The notes under the pieces are model-generated. The model did not search any database, was not told the origin of the DNA, and was given only the letters and a program-made list of their open reading frames with translations. Source: Collimonas fungivorans (GTDB taxonomy: Bacteria; Pseudomonadota; Gammaproteobacteria; Burkholderiales; Burkholderiaceae_D). From it: 64,000 nt of DNA. The stretch lies in the NCBI RefSeq assembly GCF_001584145.1, contig NZ_CP013232.1:3534001-3598000 (forward strand), read 5' to 3'. The position numbers and the translations under genes are program-made. Positions 18,816-27,850 of this stretch are shown one piece after another; positions within the stretch are counted from its first letter, which is position 1; the number at the start of each line of letters is the position of its first letter.

Positions 18816-20003
18816 ATGCCTTCATCACACGCCAGTTTCCATTGGGACGACCCGCTCTTGCTGGAGCAGCAGCTCAGCGGCGAGGAGCGCCTGGTGCGCG
18901 ACAGCGCGGCCGCCTATGCGCGCGACAAGTTGGCGCCGCGGGTGCTGATGTCGTTCCGCAATGAACAGACCGACGCCGGGATTTTTCGTGAAATGGGCGC
19001 GCTCGGCCTGCTCGGCGCGACCATTCCGGAACAGTATGGCGGCGCTGGCCTGAGCTACGTCAGCTACGGCCTGATCGCGCGCGAAATCGAACGCATCGAT
19101 TCCGGCTACCGCTCCATGATGAGCGTGCAAAGCTCGCTGGTGATGCTGCCGATTTTCGAATTCGGCAGCGAAGCCACGCGGCAAAAGTACTTGCCGCAGC
19201 TGGCCAGCGGCGAACTGATCGGCTGCTTCGGCCTGACCGAACCGGACCATGGCTCCGATCCCGGCAGCATGGTCACGCGCGCGCGCAAGGTCGATGGCGG
19301 CTACCAGCTCTCCGGCAGCAAGATGTGGATCACCAACAGCCCGATCGCCGACGTGTTCGTGGTCTGGGCCAAGGACGATGAAGGCGCGATCTGCGGCTTC
19401 GTCCTTGAAAAAGGCTGGAAGGGATTATCGACCCCAGTCATCCACGGCAAGGTCGGCTTGCGCACTTCGATCACCGGCGAGATCGTGATGGACCAGGTGT
19501 TCTGCCCGGAAGAAAACGCCTTCCCCGAGGTGCGCGGCCTGAAAGGCCCGTTCACCTGCCTCAACTCGGCGCGCTACGGCATCGCCTGGGGCGCGCTTGG
19601 CGCTGCCGAATTCTGCTGGCATGCTGCGCGCCAATACACCATGGAGCGCAAGCAGTTCGGCCGGCCGCTGGCGGCCAACCAGCTGGTGCAGGTGAAGCTG
19701 GTGAACATGCAAACCGAAATCACCATGGCGCTGCAGGGTTGCCTGCGGCTGGGCCGCATGAAAGACGACGGCAGCGCCTCGGTGGAAATCACTTCCATCA
19801 TGAAACGCAACTCCTGCGGCAAGGCGCTCGACATCGCCCGCGTTGCGCGCGACATGTTGGGCGGCAACGGCATTTCCGACGAGTTTGGCGTGATCCGCCA
19901 CCTGGTCAACCTGGAGGTGGTGAATACCTACGAAGGAACGCATGACGTGCACGCGCTGATCCTGGGACGGGCGCAGACCGGCATCCCGGCGTTCGCCAGC
20001 TAG
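18816..20003 (+). CDS. gcdH: glutaryl-CoA dehydrogenase
   Basis: A 395-residue FAD enzyme that oxidises and decarboxylates glutaryl-CoA to crotonyl-CoA in lysine, tryptophan and glutarate breakdown. The acyl-CoA dehydrogenase fold is complete: helical N-terminus, beta-barrel middle with [17 protein letters not shown] and [18 protein letters not shown], and helical C-terminus with the catalytic Glu in [17 protein letters not shown], which matches GcdH rather than straight-chain dehydrogenases. GGAG eight bases upstream supports the ATG. It ends tail to tail with mntH, the two stop codons overlapping on CTAG. No pathway partner is adjacent. Confidence 0.93.
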   Translation: MPSSHASFHWDDPLLLEQQLSGEERLVRDSAAAYARDKLAPRVLMSFRNEQTDAGIFREMGALGLLGATIPEQYGGAGLSYVSYGLIAREIERIDSGYRSMMSVQSSLVMLPIFEFGSEATRQKYLPQLASGELIGCFGLTEPDHGSDPGSMVTRARKVDGGYQLSGSKMWITNSPIADVFVVWAKDDEGAICGFVLEKGWKGLSTPVIHGKVGLRTSITGEIVMDQVFCPEENAFPEVRGLKGPFTCLNSARYGIAWGALGAAEFCWHAARQYTMERKQFGRPLAANQLVQVKLVNMQTEITMALQGCLRLGRMKDDGSASVEITSIMKRNSCGKALDIARVARDMLGGNGISDEFGVIRHLVNLEVVNTYEGTHDVHALILGRAQTGIPAFAS

Positions 20004-21322
20004 CCGACGCCGAACACCTGCAGCACCAGCCAGATATTCGCCGCCGAAATCAGCACGAACAACAGCCAGGACACCGCCGCCGTCAGCCACGAATTAGCGA
20101 ACACGCCCATCACGTCGCGCCGGCTGGTGAGGCGGATCAGCGGATACATGGCGAATGGCAGCTGCAGGCTCAGCACCACCTGGCTGAGCACCAGCAGGCG
20201 CCCCACCGAATGCTCGCCCCAGGTCAGCACGCCGATCAGCGCCGGCACCAGGGCCAGGCCGCGCGTCAGCAGGCGCCGCTGCCAGCACGGGATCCTGAGG
20301 TTGAGAAAACCTTCCATGATGACCTGGCCGGCGATGGTACCGGTGAAAGTCGAGCTCTGTCCCGAGGCCAGCAGCGCCAGGCCGAACAGGATGCCGGCGG
20401 CGGCGCTGCCGGTAATCGGATCTAGCAGGTGATACGCCTGGTCGATATCGACCACCGAAGTATTTCCGGTAGCATGAAACGCGCTCGCCGCCAGCACCAG
20501 GATGGCGCCGTTGATCAGCAGCGCCAGCAGCAGCGAAACGATGGTGTCGAGCCGCGACAGCTGTATCGCCTGGCGCCGGCTGCTGTCGTTCTTTTCCACC
20601 ACCCGCGTTTGCACTATCGATGAATGCAGGTAGAGGTTGTGCGGCATCACGGTGGCGCCGAGGATGCCGATCGCCAGGTACAGCGGCTCCCGGCTCGACA
20701 GCGCGCTCAAGGATGGCAGCATGCCGGCGGCCACCGCGTGCCAGTCCGGCTTCAGGAACACCAGCTCGGCGAACAGGCAGACCGCGATCGTGATCACCAG
20801 GCCAAGGATGATGGCTTCGATCTGGCGGAAGCCCTTGCCTTTCAAACCCAGCACCAGCACCGTATCGAACGCGGTCAGGAGCACGCCGGCCGGCAGCGAG
20901 ACGCCAAGCAGCAGCTTGAACGCCAGCGCGCACCCCAATACCTCCGCCAGGTCGCAGGCGATGATGGAAATCTCCGCGAAAAACCACATGCCCATGCTGA
21001 CGCGCGGGCTGTAGTTCTCGCGCGAATGCACCGCCAGGTCCTTGTTGGTAGCGATGCCCAGGCGCATGCTAAGGCATTGCAAGACGATTGCCGCCAGGCT
21101 GGACGCCAGCACCACGAACAGCAGCTGGTAACCGAACTGCGAGCCGGCCTGGATCGAGGTGGCCCAGTTGCCGGGATCCATGTAGCCGACCGAGACCAGC
21201 AAGCCGGGGCCGACGAACCTGAGGATTTTTTTCCAGAACGGACCGCTGCTCGGCACTGAGACGGTGCCGGCAACTTCGGAAGGGCAAAACGGTGCAGTGG
21301 CAGTGGTCGGCAAACGATACAT
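20000..21322 (-). CDS. mntH: Nramp-family divalent metal transporter MntH
   Basis: A 440-residue inner-membrane proton-coupled Mn(II)/Fe(II) importer with about eleven transmembrane segments. Diagnostic motifs are [31 protein letters not shown] in TM1 (the DPGN metal-binding Asp and Asn) and [20 protein letters not shown] in TM6 (MPHN). The open frame extends upstream to 21538; the ATG at 21322 has AGGAAG six bases before it and gives the usual N-terminus. It is transcribed divergently from the DUF4019 gene. I did not find a recognisable MntR box in the short upstream region. Confidence 0.92.
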   Translation of the reverse strand: MYRLPTTATAPFCPSEVAGTVSVPSSGPFWKKILRFVGPGLLVSVGYMDPGNWATSIQAGSQFGYQLLFVVLASSLAAIVLQCLSMRLGIATNKDLAVHSRENYSPRVSMGMWFFAEISIIACDLAEVLGCALAFKLLLGVSLPAGVLLTAFDTVLVLGLKGKGFRQIEAIILGLVITIAVCLFAELVFLKPDWHAVAAGMLPSLSALSSREPLYLAIGILGATVMPHNLYLHSSIVQTRVVEKNDSSRRQAIQLSRLDTIVSLLLALLINGAILVLAASAFHATGNTSVVDIDQAYHLLDPITGSAAAGILFGLALLASGQSSTFTGTIAGQVIMEGFLNLRIPCWQRRLLTRGLALVPALIGVLTWGEHSVGRLLVLSQVVLSLQLPFAMYPLIRLTSRRDVMGVFANSWLTAAVSWLLFVLISAANIWLVLQVFGVG

Positions 21323-21445
21323 GTAGGCTTCCTGATAGAGTTGCCCCAATTCTATATTGTCACGGGCATTGCGTATGTCCGCTGCAACCCCTATGATTTG
21401 AGCGTACTTTCCAATATGGCAGCAGTTCATCCGGGGGCTAGGAAA

Positions 21446-21871
21446 ATGAAAACCATACTGACGCTGGTCACCGTCGCATTGCTGGCCGCTGCCACGCCCT
21501 CCTTCGCTGCAGACCCGCAAGCCGAGCTCATCCAGCAAGCCGAAACCGCAGCCAAAACCTGGATGATGCTGACCGACGCCGGCAAATACGGTGAAAGCTG
21601 GGAACGCGCAGGTACATTCTTCAAGACCGGCATCGCAAAAAACACATGGGAAACCGGGATCCGTTCATTACGGGCGCCGCTCGGCCTGGTAAAAATGCGT
21701 GAGCTGAAAAGCACAGAGTATGCAACCACCCTGCCCGGCGCACCCGATGGCGAATATGTGGTGATCCAGTACGAGACGCAATTCGAAAACAAAAAATCGG
21801 CGACGGAAACCATCACGCCCATGCGTGAAAAAGACGGCAGCTGGAAAGTCTCGGGTTATTTCATTCGCTGA
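21446..21871 (+). CDS. DUF4019 family exported protein
   Basis: A 141-residue protein with a cleavable signal peptide (LLAAATPSFAADPQ) and a single DUF4019 domain (AAKTWMMLTDAGKYGESWERAGTFFK ... GEYVVIQYETQFENKKSATETITPM ... WKVSGYFIR). The family is periplasmic and of unknown function. TAGGAAA before the ATG at 21446 sets the start, although the frame opens earlier. It is divergent from mntH and has no operon partner. Confidence 0.8.
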   Translation: MKTILTLVTVALLAAATPSFAADPQAELIQQAETAAKTWMMLTDAGKYGESWERAGTFFKTGIAKNTWETGIRSLRAPLGLVKMRELKSTEYATTLPGAPDGEYVVIQYETQFENKKSATETITPMREKDGSWKVSGYFIR

Positions 21872-22274
21872 CGGCAGCAAAAAGAAACACGGTGCGGGAT
21901 GCGGCGGGAAGGAAGCAGGGAATGCTGATCGGCAGAGTTGCGGCCATGGCGGCCTAGCTTGACCCCAGGATCCGAAAGCCACCTTGTGAGGGCCTCGAAA
22001 TCTCTTAAAACAGGGCGCCTTGTGGGCAAATCTGGAGCATAACCAGAAAACGTTTTGCGCAGCGGCAGAACAGGTCTGTCGCTGCGCTCATTGAAACATC
22101 GTTCAATGTAAAATCGGTGTGGCTATCGTTGGCAATTGTTGGCTATGCCGATAACAATATATCCAGTGCAGACAGTGTCACAAGAATGGAATATCATGTC
22201 CACTCACAAATTTGTATGCGCCATAGCAGTTTGTTATAGAGCGTTACAACCACCCCCTGCATTGACATAAAATC
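21872..22274. other. 403-base intergenic region upstream of the lysR gene
   Basis: No convincing gene. The right-hand 150 bases are A/T-richer and should hold the lysR promoter. The spaced inverted repeat TATCG ... CGATA (about 22125-22157) could be a LysR-type site, but support is weak. Confidence 0.35.
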
Positions 22275-23177
22275 ATGATCCGTTTCAGACAAATCGAGGC
22301 TTTCCGCTCACTGATGATTTCCGGCACCAGCGTCTCTGCGGCCCGCCGCATGCATGTGACCCAGCCGGCAATCAGCCGCCTGATCGCCGATCTAGAGGCC
22401 GACCTCGGTTTCCGCCTGTTCAACCGCGCCAAAGGTCGCCTCGAGCCGACCAATGCCGGCGTGCGTTTTTACAAGGCAGTCGAAGAAAATTTCCTGGGGC
22501 TGGAGCGGCTGATGCAAGTGGCGGGCAATATCCGCCATGAAGCCCCCGAAGGCTTGACTGTCGCCTGCCTGCCGGTGCTGTCCACCACCTTGCTGCCGGA
22601 AGTGCTGCAACGCTTCTTCAAGCAGCATCCCGATGTCTCGGTCAAGATCGACAGCTGCACCGTACCGGAAATTCTGGTCAGCCTGCAAGACCTCAAGGTC
22701 GACATGGCGCTGAGCCTGGCGTTTCCGCCGTTCGCCGGCATCGAAGTCGAGCCGATCATGGAAGCCACCGTGCTGTGCGCGATGCTGGCGACCCATCCGC
22801 TGGCGCAGAAGGAAATCATCCTGCCGGAAGACCTGGACGGCGAAAACGTGATCGGCTGGATGCCCAACAGCGCGCAATCCTATGACCGCGAATTGTCGAC
22901 GCTGAACTCGGCTGCGATCCGCCCCAACTACACCATCCAGACGCATACCTCGCATACTCGCTACGCCATGGTCGCCAACGGTTTCGGCGTCGCCATCGTG
23001 GAGCCGTTTGCAGCCAAGATCTGGCGTCCGCACGGCGTCGTCACGCGGCCATTCAAGGCCGACATCAACTATAAATACGTGCTGGCCTACCCCAGCGGCG
23101 GCATCCGCTCCGAACTCGCCCACGACCTGCGCGAAGCCGCTCTCCACGTTGCGAAAAACTATAACTTCGGCCTGTAA
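22275..23177 (+). CDS. LysR-family transcriptional regulator
   Basis: A 300-residue LysR regulator. The winged helix-turn-helix occupies residues 1-60 (IRFRQIEAFRSLMISGTSVSAARRMHVTQPAISRLIADLEADLGFRLFNR), and a two-lobed substrate-binding domain follows from about residue 92. The sequence resembles the NocR/OccR-like amino-acid regulators. No divergent target gene is present; the cupin gene 12 bases downstream may be cotranscribed. No clear Shine-Dalgarno site precedes the ATG. The ligand is unknown. Confidence 0.85.
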   Translation: MIRFRQIEAFRSLMISGTSVSAARRMHVTQPAISRLIADLEADLGFRLFNRAKGRLEPTNAGVRFYKAVEENFLGLERLMQVAGNIRHEAPEGLTVACLPVLSTTLLPEVLQRFFKQHPDVSVKIDSCTVPEILVSLQDLKVDMALSLAFPPFAGIEVEPIMEATVLCAMLATHPLAQKEIILPEDLDGENVIGWMPNSAQSYDRELSTLNSAAIRPNYTIQTHTSHTRYAMVANGFGVAIVEPFAAKIWRPHGVVTRPFKADINYKYVLAYPSGGIRSELAHDLREAALHVAKNYNFGL

Positions 23178-23189
23178 AAAGGAACAAGA

Positions 23190-23822
23190 ATGTATTCACC
23201 TGAAAGACTGATTGAAAATTTAAGCGGCTACCTTGGCGAATTGGAAGAGCTCATTTCAGCGGCCGCGCAAACCGGCTCGGCTGAAAAAAGCAGATTGCTT
23301 ATAGAAAAATCGAATATAGAAACATACGTCGGAAAACTCCAGGCGCTGCCTGGAAACCATCGCCTGGATGCAAAACATATCGAGTCCGGACTTGCGCTGG
23401 AACCCCACCCGGAAGGCGGCTTCTATCGCGAATTCATACGGACCGGCGCTTGCACCGTCATTTTTTACCTGCTGCCCGAGCAAGCCATCTCCAGCTGGCA
23501 CAGCCTGAAAGACACGCAAGAGAGATTCAGGCTGATCTCAGGGGATTCTTTATTGATCCCGAAAATAGATGCCGACGGACTGTGGAAGTCCGAAGAAGCA
23601 GTGACTTATGAAAATGACGTCGTCATAGAAAAAAACCAGGATTTCGGCGACTGGTTCGGCGCCTATCCGAGCGGAGAGTACGGACTCGTCACTTGCGAAT
23701 GCAGAGGGCCGTTCGAGTTTGCGAAATTCAAGATCATCGACCAGGAAAACCTGGCCGCATTTCACGGCAAGAATCCTGGGCACAAAAAAATCATCGATAG
23801 GCTTTCACCGAAGGCCGCTTAA
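23190..23822 (+). CDS. DUF985 cupin-domain protein
   Basis: A 210-residue protein with a helical N-terminal extension (residues 1-60, probably coiled) and a cupin-like DUF985 domain, recognisable from LEPHPEGGFYREFIRTG, TVIFYLLPEQAISSWHSL and a GAYPSGEYGLVTCECRGPFEFAKFKI stretch. Family members are small beta-barrels that may bind sugar-like ligands; no reaction is established. It follows the lysR gene by 12 bases and probably shares its mRNA. It is convergent with the histidine kinase gene. Confidence 0.75.
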   Translation: MYSPERLIENLSGYLGELEELISAAAQTGSAEKSRLLIEKSNIETYVGKLQALPGNHRLDAKHIESGLALEPHPEGGFYREFIRTGACTVIFYLLPEQAISSWHSLKDTQERFRLISGDSLLIPKIDADGLWKSEEAVTYENDVVIEKNQDFGDWFGAYPSGEYGLVTCECRGPFEFAKFKIIDQENLAAFHGKNPGHKKIIDRLSPKAA

Positions 23823-23839
23823 AGCCGCCCTGGCCAGTT

Positions 23840-25354
23840 CTAATCGGCAGGTAAAACGATCGTGGCCACCAGGCCGCCTTCGGCGTGATTGCGCAAATGC
23901 AGCTCGCCGCCATGCGCCTGCACGATATTGCGCGCAATGCCCAGTCCGAGTCCCATGCCGCCGGCATTCTGGTCGCGACCATGCTCCAGCCGGGTATACG
24001 GCTCGAACAGGCTGTGCAAAGCTTCTTCCGGCACTCCAGGGCCATGATCGCGGATCTGGATCTGGATATTGCTGCCGGCCTCATTGATCAGGCCGGCGAC
24101 CGAGATTTCCACCTTCTGGCCATAGTGCAGCGCATTGTCGAACAGGTTGCCGATGGCGCGCTTGAGCGCCAGCGGCTTGGCCATCACCGTCAGGCCCGAT
24201 TCGGCAAACGCCACTTCGTGCCCCGCCATGCGGGCGTCGCGGATCATGCGCAGGATCAGGGCATCGAGTTTTACCTCGGTGCGGTTTTCATGGATATCGC
24301 TGTCCTTGACCGACTGCAAGGCGCCCTTCACCATCATGTCGAGTTCGTCCAGGTCCTCGTGGAATTCGCTGCGCAGATGCTCGTCGTCCAGCAGTTCGGT
24401 GCGCAGCTTGAGGCGCGTGATCGGCGTGCGCAAATCGTGCGAGATCGAGACGAACAGGCGCTCGCGGTCATCCAGGTAACGCTTGATGCGTTCGCGCATG
24501 GCGCGGAACGCGCGCGCGGTCTTGATGAATTCGCGGCTGCCGGTTTCCGGCAATTCGGGCGCGGCCTCGCCTTTGCCGAACGCCTCGGCGGCATCCGACA
24601 GCGCCGCCAGCGGCCGCGTGGTCCAGCGCACCACCAGGATCGACAGCAGCAACACGGTGGCCAGCGACAGCCCCTGCAGCAACAAGCGCTCGGGCGACAA
24701 CGGGTTATCGCTGTCGAGGAAATAAGGATTCGGCATAAGCGCCGCCAGGTAGAGCCAGTTGCCGGGCTCGAGTTCGGTCTGGATCACCAGCACCGGCGCC
24801 GGGTTGGGCTTGATCAGCAGCGTATGCTGGACCCAGCTGTCCGGCAGGTCGGCAACCTGCAAACCTTGCGGCGACACCATCAGGTCGTCGGGCCAGGCAA
24901 ACGCCAGGCGGAAACCGGGCAGGAACGGCAGGTCGGTTTTCAGTGTGGCGCCGATATCGGCCAGCGCCATGTTGGCCAGGGCATTGTTGGCAATCTTGTG
25001 GATGGTCACCGGGCCGTCGTTGGTATTCACAAAAAACCGGGTGCCGCCCATCTCGCGCAGCTGCTGGATCAGGATAGGCCGGTAATTCGCCGGCAAGCTC
25101 ATGAAAAAACGGACTGCGCTGGCTGCGCTGTGCGCCAGGTGCTGCGCCGCTGTCTTGGTTTCGACCTCGGCCTTGCTGCGCAATTGCGCGGACCAGATCA
25201 GGCCGCCGGCCAGCTGGGTCACCAGCACGCCGAATACCATCACCACCGACAGGCGGCCCAGCAGCGTATGCGGCAACAGCCAGGACAGCAGCCGGCTATA
25301 CCATGCCGACCAGCTACGCTCGGGCACGGCTTCAGACTTGCGCAGCGGCCACAT
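23840..25354 (-). CDS. sensor histidine kinase of the sugar-linked two-component system
   Basis: A 504-residue EnvZ-type kinase: TM1 (about 33-55), a periplasmic sensor domain of about 165 residues, TM2 (about 222-242), HAMP, the H-box SISHDLRTPITRL with His306, an N-box NLFDNALHYGQ, and G-boxes IRDHGPGVPEE and GMGLGLGIARNI. It overlaps the response-regulator gene by 23 bases and is last in a solute-binding-protein/regulator/kinase operon divergent from the GlcNAc ABC operon. The large periplasmic domain could dock the co-encoded binding protein, as CBP docks ChiS in Vibrio; that is an inference. Confidence 0.88.
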   Translation of the reverse strand: MWPLRKSEAVPERSWSAWYSRLLSWLLPHTLLGRLSVVMVFGVLVTQLAGGLIWSAQLRSKAEVETKTAAQHLAHSAASAVRFFMSLPANYRPILIQQLREMGGTRFFVNTNDGPVTIHKIANNALANMALADIGATLKTDLPFLPGFRLAFAWPDDLMVSPQGLQVADLPDSWVQHTLLIKPNPAPVLVIQTELEPGNWLYLAALMPNPYFLDSDNPLSPERLLLQGLSLATVLLLSILVVRWTTRPLAALSDAAEAFGKGEAAPELPETGSREFIKTARAFRAMRERIKRYLDDRERLFVSISHDLRTPITRLKLRTELLDDEHLRSEFHEDLDELDMMVKGALQSVKDSDIHENRTEVKLDALILRMIRDARMAGHEVAFAESGLTVMAKPLALKRAIGNLFDNALHYGQKVEISVAGLINEAGSNIQIQIRDHGPGVPEEALHSLFEPYTRLEHGRDQNAGGMGLGLGIARNIVQAHGGELHLRNHAEGGLVATIVLPAD

Positions 25355-26042
25355 CGGCAGAAAATACGTAACCGGCGCCGCGCACCGTCTTGATCAGGTG
25401 CGGGTCCTTGCCGCCGTCGTTCAGGCGCAGGCGCAGTTTGCTGATCTGCACATCCAGCGAACGGTCCAGCGGCCCGACATCGCGGCCGCGGGTTTCCTCG
25501 CACAGGACGCCGCGGTCGAGCACATCGCCCGGGTGTTCGACAAAATATTTCAGCAACTGGTAATCGAGACCGGTGAGCGCCACCGGCTGGCCATCCGGAT
25601 CGCTCAGGGTGCGCTCCACCGTGTCCAGCGTGAAGCCGACAAAGCGGTAGTAGCGCGGCGCCACCGCGCTGTCGATGCCGGTACGGCGATGGATGGCCTT
25701 GATGCGCGCCAGCAGCTCACGCGGACTGTAAGGCTTGGCGATATAGTCGTCGGCGCCCAGCTCGAGGCCGACCACGCGGTCGGTTTCGTCGGAACTGGCG
25801 GTGAGCATGATGATCGGTACGTTGGATTTGCGCCGGACCGTCTTGCACAAGGCGAAGCCGTCGGTATCCGGCAGCATCACGTCCAGGATCACCAGCGACA
25901 GTTCCTCGGCGTAGCGCTGGAACTCAGCCAGGAACGCCTCGCCGTTATGCGCCAGGCGCACTTCGTACTGGTTCTTTTCCAGGTAGGCTTTCAGCAGCGT
26001 CCTGGTTTTCTGGTCGTCGTCGACGATCAATATCTTACGCAT
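25332..26042 (-). CDS. OmpR-family response regulator of the sugar-linked system
   Basis: A 236-residue regulator with a receiver domain (acidic pocket VDDD near residue 8, phosphoacceptor Asp54 in VILDVMLPD, and K in GADDYIAKPYSPREL) and a C-terminal winged-helix DNA-binding domain (LDYQLLKYFVEHPGDVL ... SLDVQISKLRLRL ... RGAGYVF). The start is the ATG at 26042, directly after the stop of the binding-protein gene. Likely target: the divergent sugar uptake promoter, where GTAA direct repeats spaced 10 bp fit OmpR-type tandem sites. Regulation is inferred from gene order. Confidence 0.9.
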   Translation of the reverse strand: MRKILIVDDDQKTRTLLKAYLEKNQYEVRLAHNGEAFLAEFQRYAEELSLVILDVMLPDTDGFALCKTVRRKSNVPIIMLTASSDETDRVVGLELGADDYIAKPYSPRELLARIKAIHRRTGIDSAVAPRYYRFVGFTLDTVERTLSDPDGQPVALTGLDYQLLKYFVEHPGDVLDRGVLCEETRGRDVGPLDRSLDVQISKLRLRLNDGGKDPHLIKTVRGAGYVFSADVAAAQV

Positions 26043-26045
26043 CAA

Positions 26046-27416
26046 CTATTCCTGCTTTCCTGTCTTCGACAGAGATCGTGCAATGCTCGCCAGCTTGCGC
26101 TGGACATCGCTCTCGCCCATCTTGTCATCCACAAAATAACGGTGTACTTCAGCCACGATGGCGTCTTTCGCGGTTTCGTCGGCGGCCATGCGGTGCACCA
26201 GGCTCGGCGCCTGGAACGCGCTGCCCTTGCTGAACGCGCTCCATGAGGCGCGTGCGCAGCTATCCATTTTCGACAAATCCGGCGAACGCCATACCGAGAT
26301 TGCACCCTTGACCTGATTGTAAGCGCTTTGCACCGGCTGCGACATGATCAGCTGGGCCAGCTTTTCCTGCGCCGGCTGGTGCGAATAGTCGCCGGCGAAC
26401 ATGGCCAGGGTATCGACACTATATAGATGGTAGTCTGCCGTGCCCGGCACCGCCGCACAAGAAAAATCCTGGTCGGTGTTCAAGCCCCAGGCCAGCAACT
26501 CCCCCTTGGCCCAATCGCCCATGACGAACATGGCGGCATCGCCGTCAGCCAGCTGGCGGGTCATGTCCGGCCACGGCCGTTCCCTGAGCGGCTGCGGCAT
26601 CCACTCCTTGAGCGCCCGCAAGCGCTTCAAGGCATGGGTCATGCGGGCGTCGCCAAAGGCGGCGGGATTCAGGTCGACAAACAGGGAGCGGTAATAAGTC
26701 GGCCCGCTTTCAGCCAGCACCAGGGTTTCAAACAAGGTTGCGACCTGCCAGGCTTCGCTGCTTTGCGCCAGCGGCGTGACGCCGGCCTGCCTGAGCTTTT
26801 CCGCCACCCGTTCGAACTCCGGCCAGGTCTTGGGCGCAGCCAGGCCGAGCCGGTCGAAAACCTTCTTGTTGTAGAACAGGTTGTTGATGCGGTGGATGCC
26901 AAGCGGCGCCGCTACCACATGACCGCGGTTGTGCACCAGCGACCATACGGTCGGAAACAGCAGTTTTTGCCAGTTGCTCGGCGCGGCGACATCGTCCAGT
27001 TCCAGCAGCAGGCCAAGATCGGCCCACTCGCCGAACACGATGCCGTTGAGCTGGGTTGCCTCGGGCGCTTTGCCGGCCAGCACCATGCTCTTGAGCACCT
27101 TGCTGGCGCCAAGGCCGGCGCCGCCGGGAATGGCCATGTCGCGCCACTGGATGTTATCTTCGGCGAGCCTGCCTGCCAGCACGTCGACTGACTTGCGTTC
27201 CCCGGCCGAAGTCCACCAGTGCACCACTTGCAGCGACGTTGCCGGCTGGCCGGCGGCGGAAACCGGCGGCGCCGCATTGGCCATGCCGGTGGTCAGATTA
27301 ATCAGGCAACCAAACAGGCAGCCTGACGCCAGTAGTGCAATCCATCTGCGCGATCCTGCAATCCAGGATTTCACGCCTCCCCTGTCTCTCTTGTCAATCA
27401 CTCGCTTGTCAATCAT
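26046..27416 (-). CDS. extracellular sugar-binding protein, probable sensor partner of the kinase
   Basis: A 456-residue family 1 solute-binding protein with a long basic N-region and signal peptide (ending near GMANAAPP). It has typical CUT1-binding features: VVHWWTSAGERKSVDVLA at the N-lobe, RINNLFYNKKVFDRLGLAAPKTWPEFE and GDAAMFVMGDWAKGEL. It has no permease of its own: its operon partners are the response regulator and kinase. This suggests it presents sugar to the kinase rather than (or as well as) to a transporter. The ATG at 27416 has AAGG six bases upstream; the frame opens at 27446. It diverges from the second binding protein at 27851. Confidence 0.85.
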   Translation of the reverse strand: MIDKRVIDKRDRGGVKSWIAGSRRWIALLASGCLFGCLINLTTGMANAAPPVSAAGQPATSLQVVHWWTSAGERKSVDVLAGRLAEDNIQWRDMAIPGGAGLGASKVLKSMVLAGKAPEATQLNGIVFGEWADLGLLLELDDVAAPSNWQKLLFPTVWSLVHNRGHVVAAPLGIHRINNLFYNKKVFDRLGLAAPKTWPEFERVAEKLRQAGVTPLAQSSEAWQVATLFETLVLAESGPTYYRSLFVDLNPAAFGDARMTHALKRLRALKEWMPQPLRERPWPDMTRQLADGDAAMFVMGDWAKGELLAWGLNTDQDFSCAAVPGTADYHLYSVDTLAMFAGDYSHQPAQEKLAQLIMSQPVQSAYNQVKGAISVWRSPDLSKMDSCARASWSAFSKGSAFQAPSLVHRMAADETAKDAIVAEVHRYFVDDKMGESDVQRKLASIARSLSKTGKQE

Positions 27417-27850
27417 TGAGCGCCTTGTTGATTTTTTTATAAACACTTGTTACGTCTCCCACATCGCGTGTGACTATAGCGCAAGTCCGGTATACGACGT
27501 TAACAGTCTTCTTGTTTTGTAAAGAAGCGTAAGTTTTCGTAATTTTATCTATACTCATCAAAGCAGAATATCACCGGCAATCGCCACTGCCGCCCTATGA
27601 CGGGACGGCAAGTTGTCCACGCCACTGTAAAGATATGTAATCGCCGCAAACTGCTGGATTTGGTTTTTTTCAATAAAATCAAAAACTTATGTAATTTGTA
27701 TAGATAGTTTCCAACTAAGATGGCGACACATTTTTTATGGTGCTAATGTCTGTGCGCGGCGGTTTGACAGGCTTCAGGCTCTAAAGACAGCCGCACTAAT
27801 AAAACCCAAGCGATAAAAATCCAAGCGGCAAAACCCAAGAGGAGACTTTG
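27417..27850. promoter_or_regulatory. 434-base divergent regulatory region of the amino-sugar locus
   Basis: An A/T-rich region between the two binding-protein genes. It contains two pairs of GTAA direct repeats with 10-bp periodicity (CGTAA at 27528 and 27538; TGTAA at 27626 and 27636), suitable for an OmpR-type regulator. Promoters for both directions must lie here, but I cannot choose one with confidence. Confidence 0.55.
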
